This document shows, piece by piece, positions 9,917 through 19,148 of a DNA stretch of 40,370 bases (positions are counted from its first letter, which is position 1; each line of letters opens with the position of its first letter). The stretch is from NCBI GenBank assembly GCA_013044025.1, contig JABEVD010000125.1:1-40370 (forward strand), read 5' to 3'. The notes below the pieces were generated by a model that was not told the DNA's origin, did not search any database, and saw only the letters and a program-made list of their open reading frames with translations. This DNA comes from Burkholderiales bacterium (GTDB taxonomy: Bacteria > Pseudomonadota > Gammaproteobacteria > Burkholderiales > JABEVD01). The position numbers were made by a program, and so were the translations under genes.

Positions 9917-11242
9917 CTAGCTCACCCAGACGGTTTTGACGTTGACGAATTCCTGTACGCCGAACGAGGAGAGTTCACGGCCGAATCCGGAAGCCTTCAC
10001 CCCTCCGAAAGGAAGCCTGGCATCGGATTTCACCATTGCGTTGACGAACAGGCTGCCCGCCTCGATCCGGCTTCCCAGGCGCTGCGCCCGGTCGATGTCG
10101 CGACTCCAGACCGAAGCGCCGAGTCCGTATCTGGTGTCGTTGGCAAGCCTTACCGCATCTTCCTCATCCTCCGCATGCAGCAACACCGCGACCGGGCCGA
10201 AAACCTCCTCGCGAAGCACCCGCGAATCGGCCGCAACCCTGTCCAGGATGGAAGGCCTGTAATGAAATCCGGGACCTGAAACCGGCTCGCATCCGGTGAC
10301 CGGGACTGATCCCCTTTCGATCGCATCCCGCACCTGTTCGTGCAGCAGATCGCGCAGGTCGGCACGAGCCATGGGACCGATGGCGCATCCTTCCTGCATG
10401 GGGTCGCCGATCCTGAGCGATTCGACTCCTTTCCTGAAACGGAAAAGGAATTCCTCCCCGATCCCGGGAACGAGGATGATGCGCTTTGCGGCAATGCACG
10501 ATTGCCCGCAATTCAGGAAACGGGAAGCAATTGCCGCATCCGCAGCCGCCTCGATGTCCGCGTCATGAAGGACGATGAAAGGGTCCGAACCGCCGAGTTC
10601 AAGCACGCATTTTCTGAGATTCCTGCCCGCCATCGCAGCCACTTTTCGCCCTGCGGCTTCGGAACCGGTGAAGGTGACCGCATCGGAAAGGGAAATCGCG
10701 CGCTCCGCCAGATCGGTTTCGATCAGAAAAGTCGAGAAGGGGAATCCGCATTCGCGAAACAGCCTTTCGATTTCCAGGGCGCATTGCGGCACATTGGGCG
10801 CATGCTTCAGGGCGAAGGCATTTCCCGCGCAAAGTGCAGGGACCGCTGCGCGAAAAACCTGCCAGTAGGGGAAGTTCCAGGGCATGATGCCCAGCACCAC
10901 GCCGAGCGGAAGATACTCGACATGGCTGCTCGATGCATCTGTTGCCACTTCCAGAGGCTGGAGAAAATCGCGCTCGGAGTAATACTCGCAAAGGGTGGCG
11001 CATTTTCTCACCTCGGCCCGCGCCTCTCCGATCGGTTTCCCCATCTCGACGGTGATGAGGGATGCATGGCGATCGCATTGCTCGCGCAACCTTTGGGCAA
11101 GCAGCGCAAAATTCCGCCGCCTGTCGTGTGCAGCATCGAGTCCGCGCAGTTGCGCGAATCCGGACAAAAGCCCCGCCTCGTCGAGGCATGGATATTCGGC
11201 GAGGACTTCCCCGGTCGCCGGATTGAGGCTCCTATGCGGCAT
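9917..11242 (-). CDS. NAD(P)-dependent aldehyde dehydrogenase (succinate-semialdehyde dehydrogenase-like)
   Basis: VTFTGSEAAGRKVA, LELGGSDPFIV, NCGQSCIAAKR catalytic Cys. Confidence 0.93.
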   Translation of the reverse strand: MPHRSLNPATGEVLAEYPCLDEAGLLSGFAQLRGLDAAHDRRRNFALLAQRLREQCDRHASLITVEMGKPIGEARAEVRKCATLCEYYSERDFLQPLEVATDASSSHVEYLPLGVVLGIMPWNFPYWQVFRAAVPALCAGNAFALKHAPNVPQCALEIERLFRECGFPFSTFLIETDLAERAISLSDAVTFTGSEAAGRKVAAMAGRNLRKCVLELGGSDPFIVLHDADIEAAADAAIASRFLNCGQSCIAAKRIILVPGIGEEFLFRFRKGVESLRIGDPMQEGCAIGPMARADLRDLLHEQVRDAIERGSVPVTGCEPVSGPGFHYRPSILDRVAADSRVLREEVFGPVAVLLHAEDEEDAVRLANDTRYGLGASVWSRDIDRAQRLGSRIEAGSLFVNAMVKSDARLPFGGVKASGFGRELSSFGVQEFVNVKTVWVS

Positions 11243-12554
11243 CTTGTGTCGGCAAATGCAGCACGATCAGGAAATTGGAATGTTTTCCGTCCGGATTCGG
11301 AACCCGCGCAAAACGGCTTTCCACCCGGACTTTTGCGCCGCCCCCGGTCGAAAGCGTCACATCGACGGGATGCACATTCCGGATCAGGGCTTCGGCGAGC
11401 AGATCCTCGAGCCCCATTTTTCCCTCGAATTTGAGCAGTTGCGTTGCATCGACTCCCGCCGCCTCTTCTGCATCGACGCCGAGGAGTTTTTCAGCGGCAG
11501 GATTGAGTCCGGTCACGATTCCTTGCGGATCGACATCGAGCACCGCATCGCCCGTCATCTCCTGCAGGAACTTCGTGCGCATGTTCTCGATTTTTGCGAC
11601 ATGACGCTCCGCCTCGTAGGATTCCAGCGTCCTGCAAAGCTGGGCATTGGCCGATTCGAGAACAGAAATCCTTCTTTCCAGAAGTTCCGTCATCCTCGAC
11701 ACCCGCTGCTCCAGCCGGTAACGATGCTCCGCCAGCTCCTCTTCCATCGCCTTCTTTTCGGTGATGTCGAGCATCACCCCCTGCAGGTACATCATGTTGC
11801 CCGTTTCGTCCCGGACCACGCTCGCCTCGTCGTGGAACCAGCGGGTCTCTCCGGCGCGGGTGAGCATGCGGTAATCGCAGCGGAAGGATTCACCGGTATT
11901 GCGACTGTGCAGATAGGATTGCATCACCGCATCCCGGTCTTCTGCATGGATCTGCTGAAAGCGCAAATCCCGCCTTTCCAGCCATTCCTCGACCACGAAT
12001 CCGAGCCGCTCGATCTGCGGACTCACGAAGATCAGTCTGCCTTCCTCCTCGAAACTCAGGATGTAGGTGATGGAGGGAAGATGCTCCACCAGCCTGCGGT
12101 ATCTTTCTTCCGCAGAACGCTTTTCTTCCAGCAGCCTCTGTCCGCTCAGCACGCGCTGGATGACCGCAGGCAGCAGCTCCAGATACCGCCCTTCGCTGTC
12201 CTTGATGAGGTAGTCTCGTGCGCCCCGCTTCATCGCCTCGACTGCGATGGCGATGTTGTCCGATCCGGTGAGCTTCAGGACCGGCACGTGGATATTGCCC
12301 ATCTCGTCTGCAATCTCGGCCAGAAAATCGAGCCCGGTCATGTCCGGAAGATGATAGTCGAGCAGGATGCAATCGAACTTGTGTTCGCGGGCGAGCTTCA
12401 ATCCTTCCTGGCCGGTATCCGCCTCGTAGAGTTCGAAATCGTAATCAGGATGTTTCTGCAGCGCCCTGCGACAGGCCATGCGATCCACGGCATCGTCCTC
12501 GACCAGGAGTCCGACGATGTGGCGCGAAAGCTTCCGGTCTTCTGCTTCGTTCAT
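11232..12554 (-). CDS. response regulator receiver with two PAS-like domains
   Basis: Receiver ILLDYHLPDMTGLDFL and KLTGSDN; PAS/PAC RYRRLVEHLPSITYILSF...YLQGVMLDITEKK; second PAS GDAVLDVDPQGIVTGLNPAAEKLLG; no kinase, GGDEF, EAL or DNA-binding domain seen. Confidence 0.88.
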   Translation of the reverse strand: MNEAEDRKLSRHIVGLLVEDDAVDRMACRRALQKHPDYDFELYEADTGQEGLKLAREHKFDCILLDYHLPDMTGLDFLAEIADEMGNIHVPVLKLTGSDNIAIAVEAMKRGARDYLIKDSEGRYLELLPAVIQRVLSGQRLLEEKRSAEERYRRLVEHLPSITYILSFEEEGRLIFVSPQIERLGFVVEEWLERRDLRFQQIHAEDRDAVMQSYLHSRNTGESFRCDYRMLTRAGETRWFHDEASVVRDETGNMMYLQGVMLDITEKKAMEEELAEHRYRLEQRVSRMTELLERRISVLESANAQLCRTLESYEAERHVAKIENMRTKFLQEMTGDAVLDVDPQGIVTGLNPAAEKLLGVDAEEAAGVDATQLLKFEGKMGLEDLLAEALIRNVHPVDVTLSTGGGAKVRVESRFARVPNPDGKHSNFLIVLHLPTQDAA

Positions 12555-12961
12555 GACGGCATCTCGCTGATCGTCCAGTAGGTGTTGATCGAACGCATCA
12601 CTTCGACAAACTGCCTGTAATCGACCGGTTTGGCCATATAGCCTGCAACCCCCAGTTCGAAGCTGTCCACCTTGTCCTTCTGTTCCGCAGAGGTGGTGAG
12701 CACCACGACCGGGATGGACCGGTATGCAGCATGCCCCTTCACCTCCTTCAGAAACTCGATCCCGCCCATCCTCGGCATGTTGAGGTCGAGCAGGATGATG
12801 CAGGGGCGATCCTGCAAAGCCAGGGATTGAAGCGCATCTTCCCCGTTTTCCATGTGCACCAGGGGATTGGTCACATGCAGTTCCTTCAGCGCGCGCTTCA
12901 CCGTCATCGCATCCACCTGGTCATCCTCGACCAGCAGGATTGGCTTGTTGTTAAGCCTCAT
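12551..12961 (-). CDS. single-domain response regulator (Rcp1/CheY-like)
   Basis: MRLNNKPILLVEDDQVDAMTVKRALKEL...CIILLDLNMPRMGGIEFL...VVVLTTSAEQKD. Confidence 0.93.
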   Translation of the reverse strand: MRLNNKPILLVEDDQVDAMTVKRALKELHVTNPLVHMENGEDALQSLALQDRPCIILLDLNMPRMGGIEFLKEVKGHAAYRSIPVVVLTTSAEQKDKVDSFELGVAGYMAKPVDYRQFVEVMRSINTYWTISEMPS

Positions 12962-14012
12962 TGACTTCCACTCCTTCCCTGTCGATGCTGCCGACCAACG
13001 GCAGCGTGAAATAAAAAGTGCTGCCTGTTCCGACAGCCGATTCAAGCCAGACTTTCCCGCCGTGCATTTCCACGATCTTCCTGACGAGGGCGAGTCCCAC
13101 CCCCGTGCTCTCGACCCTGTCGCGCGGCGCAAGCGTCTGGAAAAGATGAAAAATGCGCTCGAAATGGCGCTCCTCGATTCCCGGCCCGTTGTCCCTGACG
13201 TAAAATTTCCAGTCATCTTTTTCTGCGATGCAGCCGATCCGGACTTCCCCTTGCGGCTTGTCGATATACTTCATCGCATTCGAGATCAGGTTCTGGAAAA
13301 CCTGCTGGATGCGGGTTTTCTCGACGCGCAATTCCGGAAGACTGGTTTCCACTTCCACGCTGATCGCTTCATGAGGTCCCAGGGAGTCGATGATTTCGTG
13401 CAACAGCAGATTCAGATCGACCCGAACGAGTTCCTCATGCACCCTGCCCACCCTGGAATACTGGAGGATGCCGTCGATGAGGGCGTCCATCCTCCTGGTT
13501 CTGCCGACCAGAAGACGCAGATGCTCGCGGCCCTCTTCGTCGAACTTGTCCGCGTAATCCTCTGCGATCCACTGGGTGAGCGAACCGATGGCGCGCAGCG
13601 GCGCCTTCAGATCGTGTGATACGACATAGGCGAAATTCTTCAGCTCTTCGTTGGCGCCTTTCAGATCATGCATCAGCATTTCCTGTTGGCGGTTCTGTTC
13701 ACTGAGCTCTGCAGTCCGTCTCGACACTTCCTCTTCCAGGATGTCACGCTGATTCTTCAGCAGGTCACGGGTCTTCTCGAGTTCTGCGATATTGTCCTGG
13801 AGGGGGCGAAACAACTGGAAGTAGAGGATGGGGGAAACCAGCAGGGTGAGAAACAGGCCGTCGAGCAGATTCTCGGTCATCAGGGGAAGATTGTGCATCT
13901 CCTCGAAGAGGATCATCAGGATGATTTCCGTGGAAAAGATCGATGCGGCGACGATGACGAGCGCGCGGAGAACGCCTTTTTTCGGTGCGGATTCCATGCC
14001 GTTGCCAATCAT
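12951..14012 (-). CDS. membrane sensor histidine kinase
   Basis: Two TM segments, FAYVVSHDLKAPLRAIGS H-box, ATPase YVRDNGPGI and STGVGLALVRKIVEMHGG; start chosen at MIGNGMES (14012); ORF track starts 14108. Confidence 0.92.
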   Translation of the reverse strand: MIGNGMESAPKKGVLRALVIVAASIFSTEIILMILFEEMHNLPLMTENLLDGLFLTLLVSPILYFQLFRPLQDNIAELEKTRDLLKNQRDILEEEVSRRTAELSEQNRQQEMLMHDLKGANEELKNFAYVVSHDLKAPLRAIGSLTQWIAEDYADKFDEEGREHLRLLVGRTRRMDALIDGILQYSRVGRVHEELVRVDLNLLLHEIIDSLGPHEAISVEVETSLPELRVEKTRIQQVFQNLISNAMKYIDKPQGEVRIGCIAEKDDWKFYVRDNGPGIEERHFERIFHLFQTLAPRDRVESTGVGLALVRKIVEMHGGKVWLESAVGTGSTFYFTLPLVGSIDREGVEVNEA

Positions 14013-14114
14013 CGATTCACCTTTCCTCAAAACTGCCTGAACCAAGCCGGAGGCAGATTCTGCACACCGAATCTGGACCAAGTCAAGAAATGCAGCGCCG
14101 CAAGACATCGGTTG

Positions 14115-14555
14115 CTAGTCCGGCCTGCCCGAGTTGCGCAGCATTTTTTCCACCGCATCGGCATGCATCTCCTCGGCAACGATCAACTCCCTTGCATATT
14201 CCTCGAGCAGGACCGATCCATCCCTGGAAAGATCGAGCAGTTCGTAATAGGCGGCAAGCGTCTTTTTCTCATGATCGAGGGACTCGCGCAGGATGGCGTC
14301 GATGTCGTGGCGGTGAGATTCGAGCAAGGGGCCGATGCCGAGCGAGGGATGGCCGCCCAGATGGGTGATCATCTCGCCGGCCCGCCTGGCGTGTACGATG
14401 CTTTCCTCTGCCTGTTTTTCCAGCCAGTGGACGATGGGAATCCTGCCGTGCCCGTACACCATGAAGGCGTAGTGCGTATAACGGACCACGCCGGCAAGTC
14501 CCGCTTCGAGAATATGGTTGAGCAAGGCTACCGCCCGATCCCTGTCGACTGCCAT
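14115..14555 (-). CDS. bacterioferritin/ferritin-like diiron protein
   Basis: 146 aa four-helix protein with two ExxH motifs (EESIVH, EEMH). Confidence 0.85.
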   Translation of the reverse strand: MAVDRDRAVALLNHILEAGLAGVVRYTHYAFMVYGHGRIPIVHWLEKQAEESIVHARRAGEMITHLGGHPSLGIGPLLESHRHDIDAILRESLDHEKKTLAAYYELLDLSRDGSVLLEEYARELIVAEEMHADAVEKMLRNSGRPD

Positions 14556-14619
14556 GATCTTCTCCCATTGTCGAGTGAGATGAAAAGCATTATAGGACGG
14601 CTTTCCGCAACGGTCGAAA

Positions 14620-15913
14620 TCAGTCGACGGAATCAGGCAGCAGGAGGTCGTTTCTCGTCAGGGGCAGCGCAAGCGGCCTCCTCGCCTTTTTCGCAGCAAG
14701 GATCTGGTAGAGACCGAGATAACCCGCCTCGAACTGCAATGCGCAAGCGGCCATGTACAGGCGCCATATCCTCCAGAGGCGCTCCGATACATGCTGCAGC
14801 GCATCGGCATGATTCGACTCCAGCCTCCTCACCCATTCTCTCAGGGTGAGCGCATAATGCTGCCGCATCGACTCGACATCGTGGATCTCGAAAAGACATT
14901 CTTCCATGCGGCGCAGGACATTGCTGACCCAGTCGAGCTCCCCCGTCCGGGAAGACATAGCGGTTGATGAATTCCGTCTCCACGCAGCTCACCCAGCCGT
15001 CTTCGTCGTGGGTGATGCCGTGATTGAGAAAGAGTCCGCCCGGCATCAGCAGCCTGTGCACCAGGGAAAAATACATGTTGAGGTTTTTCAGGCCGACATG
15101 CTCGAACATGCCGACGCTCGCAATCTTGTCGTAAATTTCTTCTCCCTGCAGATCGTGGTAGTCTTTCAGTTCGACCGTGACACGGTCTTCGATGCCCAGT
15201 TCGGCGATTTTCGCTTTCACGAATTGGTGCTGATTGCGGCTCAGGGTGATGCCGTGGGCAATCACTCCGTAATGCGTGGCCGCGCGGATGAGGAGCCCTC
15301 CCCATCCGCAGCCGATGTCGAGAAAATGTTCCCCTTCCCGCAAGCGTAGTTTCCTGCAGATGAGGTCGCGCTTGTTCTTCTGGGCTTTTTCAAGGGAATC
15401 CGAATCGCTCGTGAAATAGGCGCAGGAATAGTTCATCGCCTCGTCCAGCCACAGGCGATAGAATTCGTTGGAAACGTCGTAATGGTAGCCGATCGCCCGA
15501 CGGTGTTTTTCCCGCTCGCCCGAAAAACCGGAATGCCATTTCCTGGGAGGCCCGCGATCCTGCCTGACCGAATCGTCCTTCAAGCGCATGGCCTGGAGAA
15601 AAAGGGCCAGTTTTTCGTCGATGGAAAACTTCAGATCCTTCAGGGAATCCTTGAGTTCGATGGCAGGATAGATGCTTCCTTCGATGTCCAGGTTTCCCTC
15701 GACATAGGCGCTGGCAAGTCGCATCGGGTCTGCATGGAGCACGAGATCCCGGAGCGTTTCCTCCCGGTTGAAAACCAGCGTGCAAGCGGATTCCCTCCCG
15801 CCGAAATCGAAGGTTTCGCCGCTCCACAGCCTGATGGCGAGGTGACTTCGGCCGAACAATTTTTCCAGGATCCCGGCTGCGCTGCTTTGCTGCACTTTCG
15901 CGTCCATACCCAC
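14620..15913 (-). pseudogene. cfa: cyclopropane-fatty-acyl-phospholipid synthase, interrupted by an apparent +1 frameshift
   Basis: N-terminal part in the 15913 frame (FLDIGCGWGGLLIRAATHYG, ...EFINRYVFPDG) continues in the 14620..14958 frame (GELDWVSNVLRRMEECLFEIHDVESMRQHY...); junction is a five-C run at 14940-14944 (+ strand). Confidence 0.85.
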
Positions 15914-15960
15914 CTCCTGTTCCTACCCTGTATAGTCCGACAGGGCAGGATTGCAAACCG

Positions 15961-16638
15961 CTAGGGCAGGAGGCGTTTTTCCCGGATTTCGAGGTTTGCG
16001 TCGAAGCAATACAGAATCGGCACGCCGGAAGGGATCTCCACATTTTCGATCCGTTCCGGGGAAATTCCTTCGAGATGCATGACGAGGCTTCTCAGGGTGT
16101 TGCCGTGGCTCACCACGAGGAGACTTTTTCCTGCGGCGATGCGCGGAGCGAGAACTTCATTCCAGTAGGGAAGCAGTCTCTTCTGGCAATCGGCAAGGCT
16201 TTCGCTCGCCGGAAGCAGCGCGGGGTCGAGATCGGCATAGAGCGGATCGAAACGGGGGTGGCGCGGGTCGTCAAGATCGAGCGGAGGAGGCGCTTCGAAA
16301 TAACCGCGCCACCAGAGACGCGCGCGTTGTTCGCCCCAGAGGGCGAAAATTTCCTCCTTGTTCATTCCCTGCAGTTTGCCGTAATGCCGCTCGTTGAGGC
16401 GCCACGAAGAGTACCTCGGCAGTTCCTCCTTCAGGATGCAATCGACCGTCTGGTGCGCGCGAAGCAGAACCGAATCGTGCACTTCGTCGAAATGGAGCCC
16501 CGCATCATCGAGCCTTTTTCCGGCCTGCCTCGCCTGGGAAAGTCCTTGCTCGTCGAGTGCAATGTCGGTCCAGCCGGTGAATCGGCCGCAAAGATTCCAT
16601 TCGCTGCTGCCGTGCCGGAGGAGGACCAGGCGGATCAC
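15961..16638 (-). CDS. gpmA: 2,3-bisphosphoglycerate-dependent phosphoglycerate mutase
   Basis: VIRLVLLRHGSSEWNLCGRFTGWTDIALDEQG...LNERHYGKLQGMNKEE; GTG start overlaps the upstream stop (GTGA). Confidence 0.93.
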   Translation of the reverse strand: MIRLVLLRHGSSEWNLCGRFTGWTDIALDEQGLSQARQAGKRLDDAGLHFDEVHDSVLLRAHQTVDCILKEELPRYSSWRLNERHYGKLQGMNKEEIFALWGEQRARLWWRGYFEAPPPLDLDDPRHPRFDPLYADLDPALLPASESLADCQKRLLPYWNEVLAPRIAAGKSLLVVSHGNTLRSLVMHLEGISPERIENVEIPSGVPILYCFDANLEIREKRLLP

Positions 16639-17267
16639 TCCGCAGACTCTTTCAGCACCTGCGTAAGATGATGGTGATCGTCCCATTTCTCCAGATGCAG
16701 GCCGTGATCGTCGATGTGGAACCAGTTGAGCGCGCAGTTGGGGATGGAAAAATCGCGAGGGGTGTGAAGCGGCCTTCCCGTGGCGCGCCGATACAGGATA
16801 TCGAGCACTCCGGCATGCGTGACCGCCGCGATGGTCTGTCCGGCATGATGACGCCTCATGGCATCGACCGCCCGCCCGACCCTGCCTGCGAAATCGTGCA
16901 GGCTCTCGCCGGTCTCGAAATCGTAATCTGCATCGCGGCTTCGGTAATGCAGGCTGGCTCGAGGATGCAGAACCTCACCTTGCGCTGCGGTGATTCCCTG
17001 GAAAATGCCGTAATGCCGCTCCCGGAGTTCGCTGCAACGCACGACTTCGAGTTCTCTTCTTGCCGCGAGCATGGATGCGGTGTCGAAGGCCCGGACGAGA
17101 TCGGAGCTGTAGATGGCGGAAAATTGGTGGTGGGCGGCATTGAAGGCCATCGCCACAGCCTGCCTCTTTCCGGTTTCGTTGAGCGCGATGTCTGTCTGTC
17201 CCTGGATGCGCTTTTCCACATTCCAGTCGGTTTCGCCATGTCGGATGAAGCAGATCCTGGTGGGCAT
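16635..17267 (-). CDS. histidine phosphatase family protein (GpmB/CobC-like)
   Basis: MPTRICFIRHGETDWNVEKRIQGQTDIALNETG...VTHAGVLDILYR. Confidence 0.92.
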   Translation of the reverse strand: MPTRICFIRHGETDWNVEKRIQGQTDIALNETGKRQAVAMAFNAAHHQFSAIYSSDLVRAFDTASMLAARRELEVVRCSELRERHYGIFQGITAAQGEVLHPRASLHYRSRDADYDFETGESLHDFAGRVGRAVDAMRRHHAGQTIAAVTHAGVLDILYRRATGRPLHTPRDFSIPNCALNWFHIDDHGLHLEKWDDHHHLTQVLKESAE

Positions 17268-17416
17268 CTAGCAGTCTGTCGGGATTGAAACAGCCGGGAA
17301 AGCAGGTATTGGGGGCATTTTGGTCGGTTTCGGATCCATCCTCGAAGGCGAACGAAGCCATGAACGCATCCACCATCCAGGGAATGCGCCGGGACAATCA
17401 ACCTTGCACAGGCTCG

Positions 17417-17441
17417 CCGGGAGGCATGCCATGCCGCCCGG
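17417..17441. repeat. stem-loop: 11-nt arms (one A-G mismatch), GCC loop
   Basis: CCGGGAGGCAT-GCC-ATGCCGCCCGG. Confidence 0.55.
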
Positions 17442-17460
17442 TGTCAGGACCAGCCTGACA
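17442..17460. repeat. perfect 7-bp stem-loop
   Basis: TGTCAGG-ACCAG-CCTGACA. Confidence 0.55.
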
Positions 17461-17478
17461 GGATCGATTGTCGCGAAA

Positions 17479-17495
17479 CGGGAATTCGCTTCCCG
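17479..17495 (-). terminator. candidate weak terminator hairpin downstream of the roadblock gene
   Basis: CGGGAA-TTCGC-TTCCCG ending 2 nt past the roadblock stop; followed on the minus strand by only a short TTT, so weak as an intrinsic terminator. Confidence 0.35.
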
Positions 17496-17497
17496 GA

Positions 17498-17860
17498 TCA
17501 GAGAATGTCCGCGATGCTCTTCGCTGCGCGCTTGGTGTCGAGGAATATGAGACCCAGTTTCGCGTCCTTCCTCGCGATGACCGTGAGAACCGCGTCTTTT
17601 CCCGCATGGCTCATCAGGATGTAGCCTTCCTCACCCTTCACCATTACCTGTTCCAGCGTCCCCCTGGAAAGCTCCCTCGCCGTGCGCTCCCCGAGGGAAA
17701 GCATGGCTGCCGCCATCGCGCCGACACGATCTTCATCCACTTCCTTGGGCAACAGGGCCACGATCGTCAGGCCGTCCGAGGAAATGATGGCTGAAGCCTC
17801 GATATCGGCCGATGCGCCGCTGAGGTCGCTGAGAATAGTTCTTAGTATTTGTTCCCGCAT
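17498..17860 (-). CDS. roadblock/LC7 domain protein
   Basis: 120 aa; LSDLSGASADIEASAIISSDGLTIVALLPKEVDEDRVGAMAAAMLSLGERTARELSRGTLEQVMVKGEEGYILMSHAGKDAVLTVIARKDAKLGLIFLD, characteristic of the family. Confidence 0.88.
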   Translation of the reverse strand: MREQILRTILSDLSGASADIEASAIISSDGLTIVALLPKEVDEDRVGAMAAAMLSLGERTARELSRGTLEQVMVKGEEGYILMSHAGKDAVLTVIARKDAKLGLIFLDTKRAAKSIADIL

Positions 17861-17950
17861 TGTTGTCTCCTGACTTGACTACTGCATTATAACCCGCTTC
17901 CCGGATTTTTTTCATGAACAAATGAAGATGCGTCCACTCTTTGCGAATTT

Positions 17951-18586
17951 TCAGCCATACCGATAGCTGAGCGCCTGCACCAGGGTCACGAATTCGTCCC
18001 CCTGCAGCCTGGGAGCGCCATCGATGATCAGCACAAAGGACTGATTTCCCATGTACATCGGAAAAAAACCCAGCTCGGACTGACCCGCCGGGTCCATGAT
18101 CGCCCAGGCGTTGCTGTTGATGTTCAGATTGTTCTTGAGAAGCAAGGCATGGCGGTTGCTCATGGTGAGGATGTCGCCAGCCAGCGCCGCAATCTCGACT
18201 GCCGCCTCGTGGTAAAAACCGGAAGTCACCAGATAGAATCCGCTGTCATCGGCGAGAATGGAGCGTCCCGTACTGGAAAGTGAGGCCAGCAGATTGGGCA
18301 GGATCGACTCCAGGCTTCCCTGTGGCATCCGCTTCGGCGTTTCCGTCCCGCGCACGAAATCCAGTCTCTGCAGCCGGTACAACAACTGCACCGCGTCGTC
18401 AGGAGAACCGAGTTCGGACCAGGCCATGAGCTGTTCTTCGGAAGGAGGACGGTTCGTCCCTTCCGTCAAAAGCCTGATCAGCATTTTTCTGGCGCTGTCG
18501 AGATGGGCGCTGGCAACCGCGTAATACGCACCTGCCGGCGTGACCTCTGCAAACAGCGAGCGGTTTAACGTCAGTATATCCGGCAT
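17951..18586 (-). CDS. uncharacterised protein; N-terminal winged-helix-like, C-terminal roadblock-like region (tentative)
   Basis: LESILPNLLASLSSTGRSILADDSGFYLVTSGFYHEAAVEIAALAGDIL...SFVLIIDGAP resembles the roadblock pattern; ATG directly follows the GTPase stop (TGAAATG). Confidence 0.6.
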   Translation of the reverse strand: MPDILTLNRSLFAEVTPAGAYYAVASAHLDSARKMLIRLLTEGTNRPPSEEQLMAWSELGSPDDAVQLLYRLQRLDFVRGTETPKRMPQGSLESILPNLLASLSSTGRSILADDSGFYLVTSGFYHEAAVEIAALAGDILTMSNRHALLLKNNLNINSNAWAIMDPAGQSELGFFPMYMGNQSFVLIIDGAPRLQGDEFVTLVQALSYRYG

Positions 18587-18587
18587 T

Positions 18588-19130
18588 TCAACCTTCCAGC
18601 CCCGGGTCGATCGAGAACAACATCGCCATGACGAGATTCTTCACATCCTCGCGACTTCTGCCATCGATCTCGAAAATCGGCGGGCGCATGCCCATTTTCT
18701 CCAGCATCCTGGCATAGGTTCCCGCGGTCGGAGTCGGCTTGAGATCGGTCTTGGTGACCCCGATCACGACCGGTGCCCCTTTCAGCATGTCCTTGAATGC
18801 ATCCAGAAAGAACTCCATGTCCTTTTCCGGATTCTGCCTGCTGTTGTCGAGCAGCAGGATCAGGCCGATCGCGCCGTTGCTCAGGATTTCCCACATGAAA
18901 TCGAAGCGCTCCTGGCCGGGCGTTCCATAAAGATGGACCTTCGATCCGTCGTCGAGATGCAGCAGGCCATAATCCATGGCCACCGTGGTATACCCCTTCC
19001 TGTTCAGCGTCATGTCGGAAGCATTCGCATCCGTGGTGACGGGCGGAATATCGCTGATCGCACCGATGGCCGTGGTTTTCCCCGCACCCACGGGACCGGT
19101 GAAAATGATCTTGTTGTCCAGCTTGCGCAT
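18588..19130 (-). CDS. small Ras-like GTPase of the conservon CvnD / MglA-like type
   Basis: FTGPVGAGKTTAIGAISD (G1), HLYGTPGQERFDFMWEILSNGAIGLILLLDNS (G3 region), IGVTKTDL (G4). Confidence 0.9.
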   Translation of the reverse strand: MRKLDNKIIFTGPVGAGKTTAIGAISDIPPVTTDANASDMTLNRKGYTTVAMDYGLLHLDDGSKVHLYGTPGQERFDFMWEILSNGAIGLILLLDNSRQNPEKDMEFFLDAFKDMLKGAPVVIGVTKTDLKPTPTAGTYARMLEKMGMRPPIFEIDGRSREDVKNLVMAMLFSIDPGLEG

Positions 19131-19148
19131 CCAGTCTCTCCCCTTTTC

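Noticed and set aside
15961-17267. Two adjacent histidine phosphatases considered as a recent tandem duplication
   Set aside because: Their sequences are clearly different subfamilies (gpmA versus CobC/GpmB-like), so they are neighbouring paralogs rather than a recent duplication.
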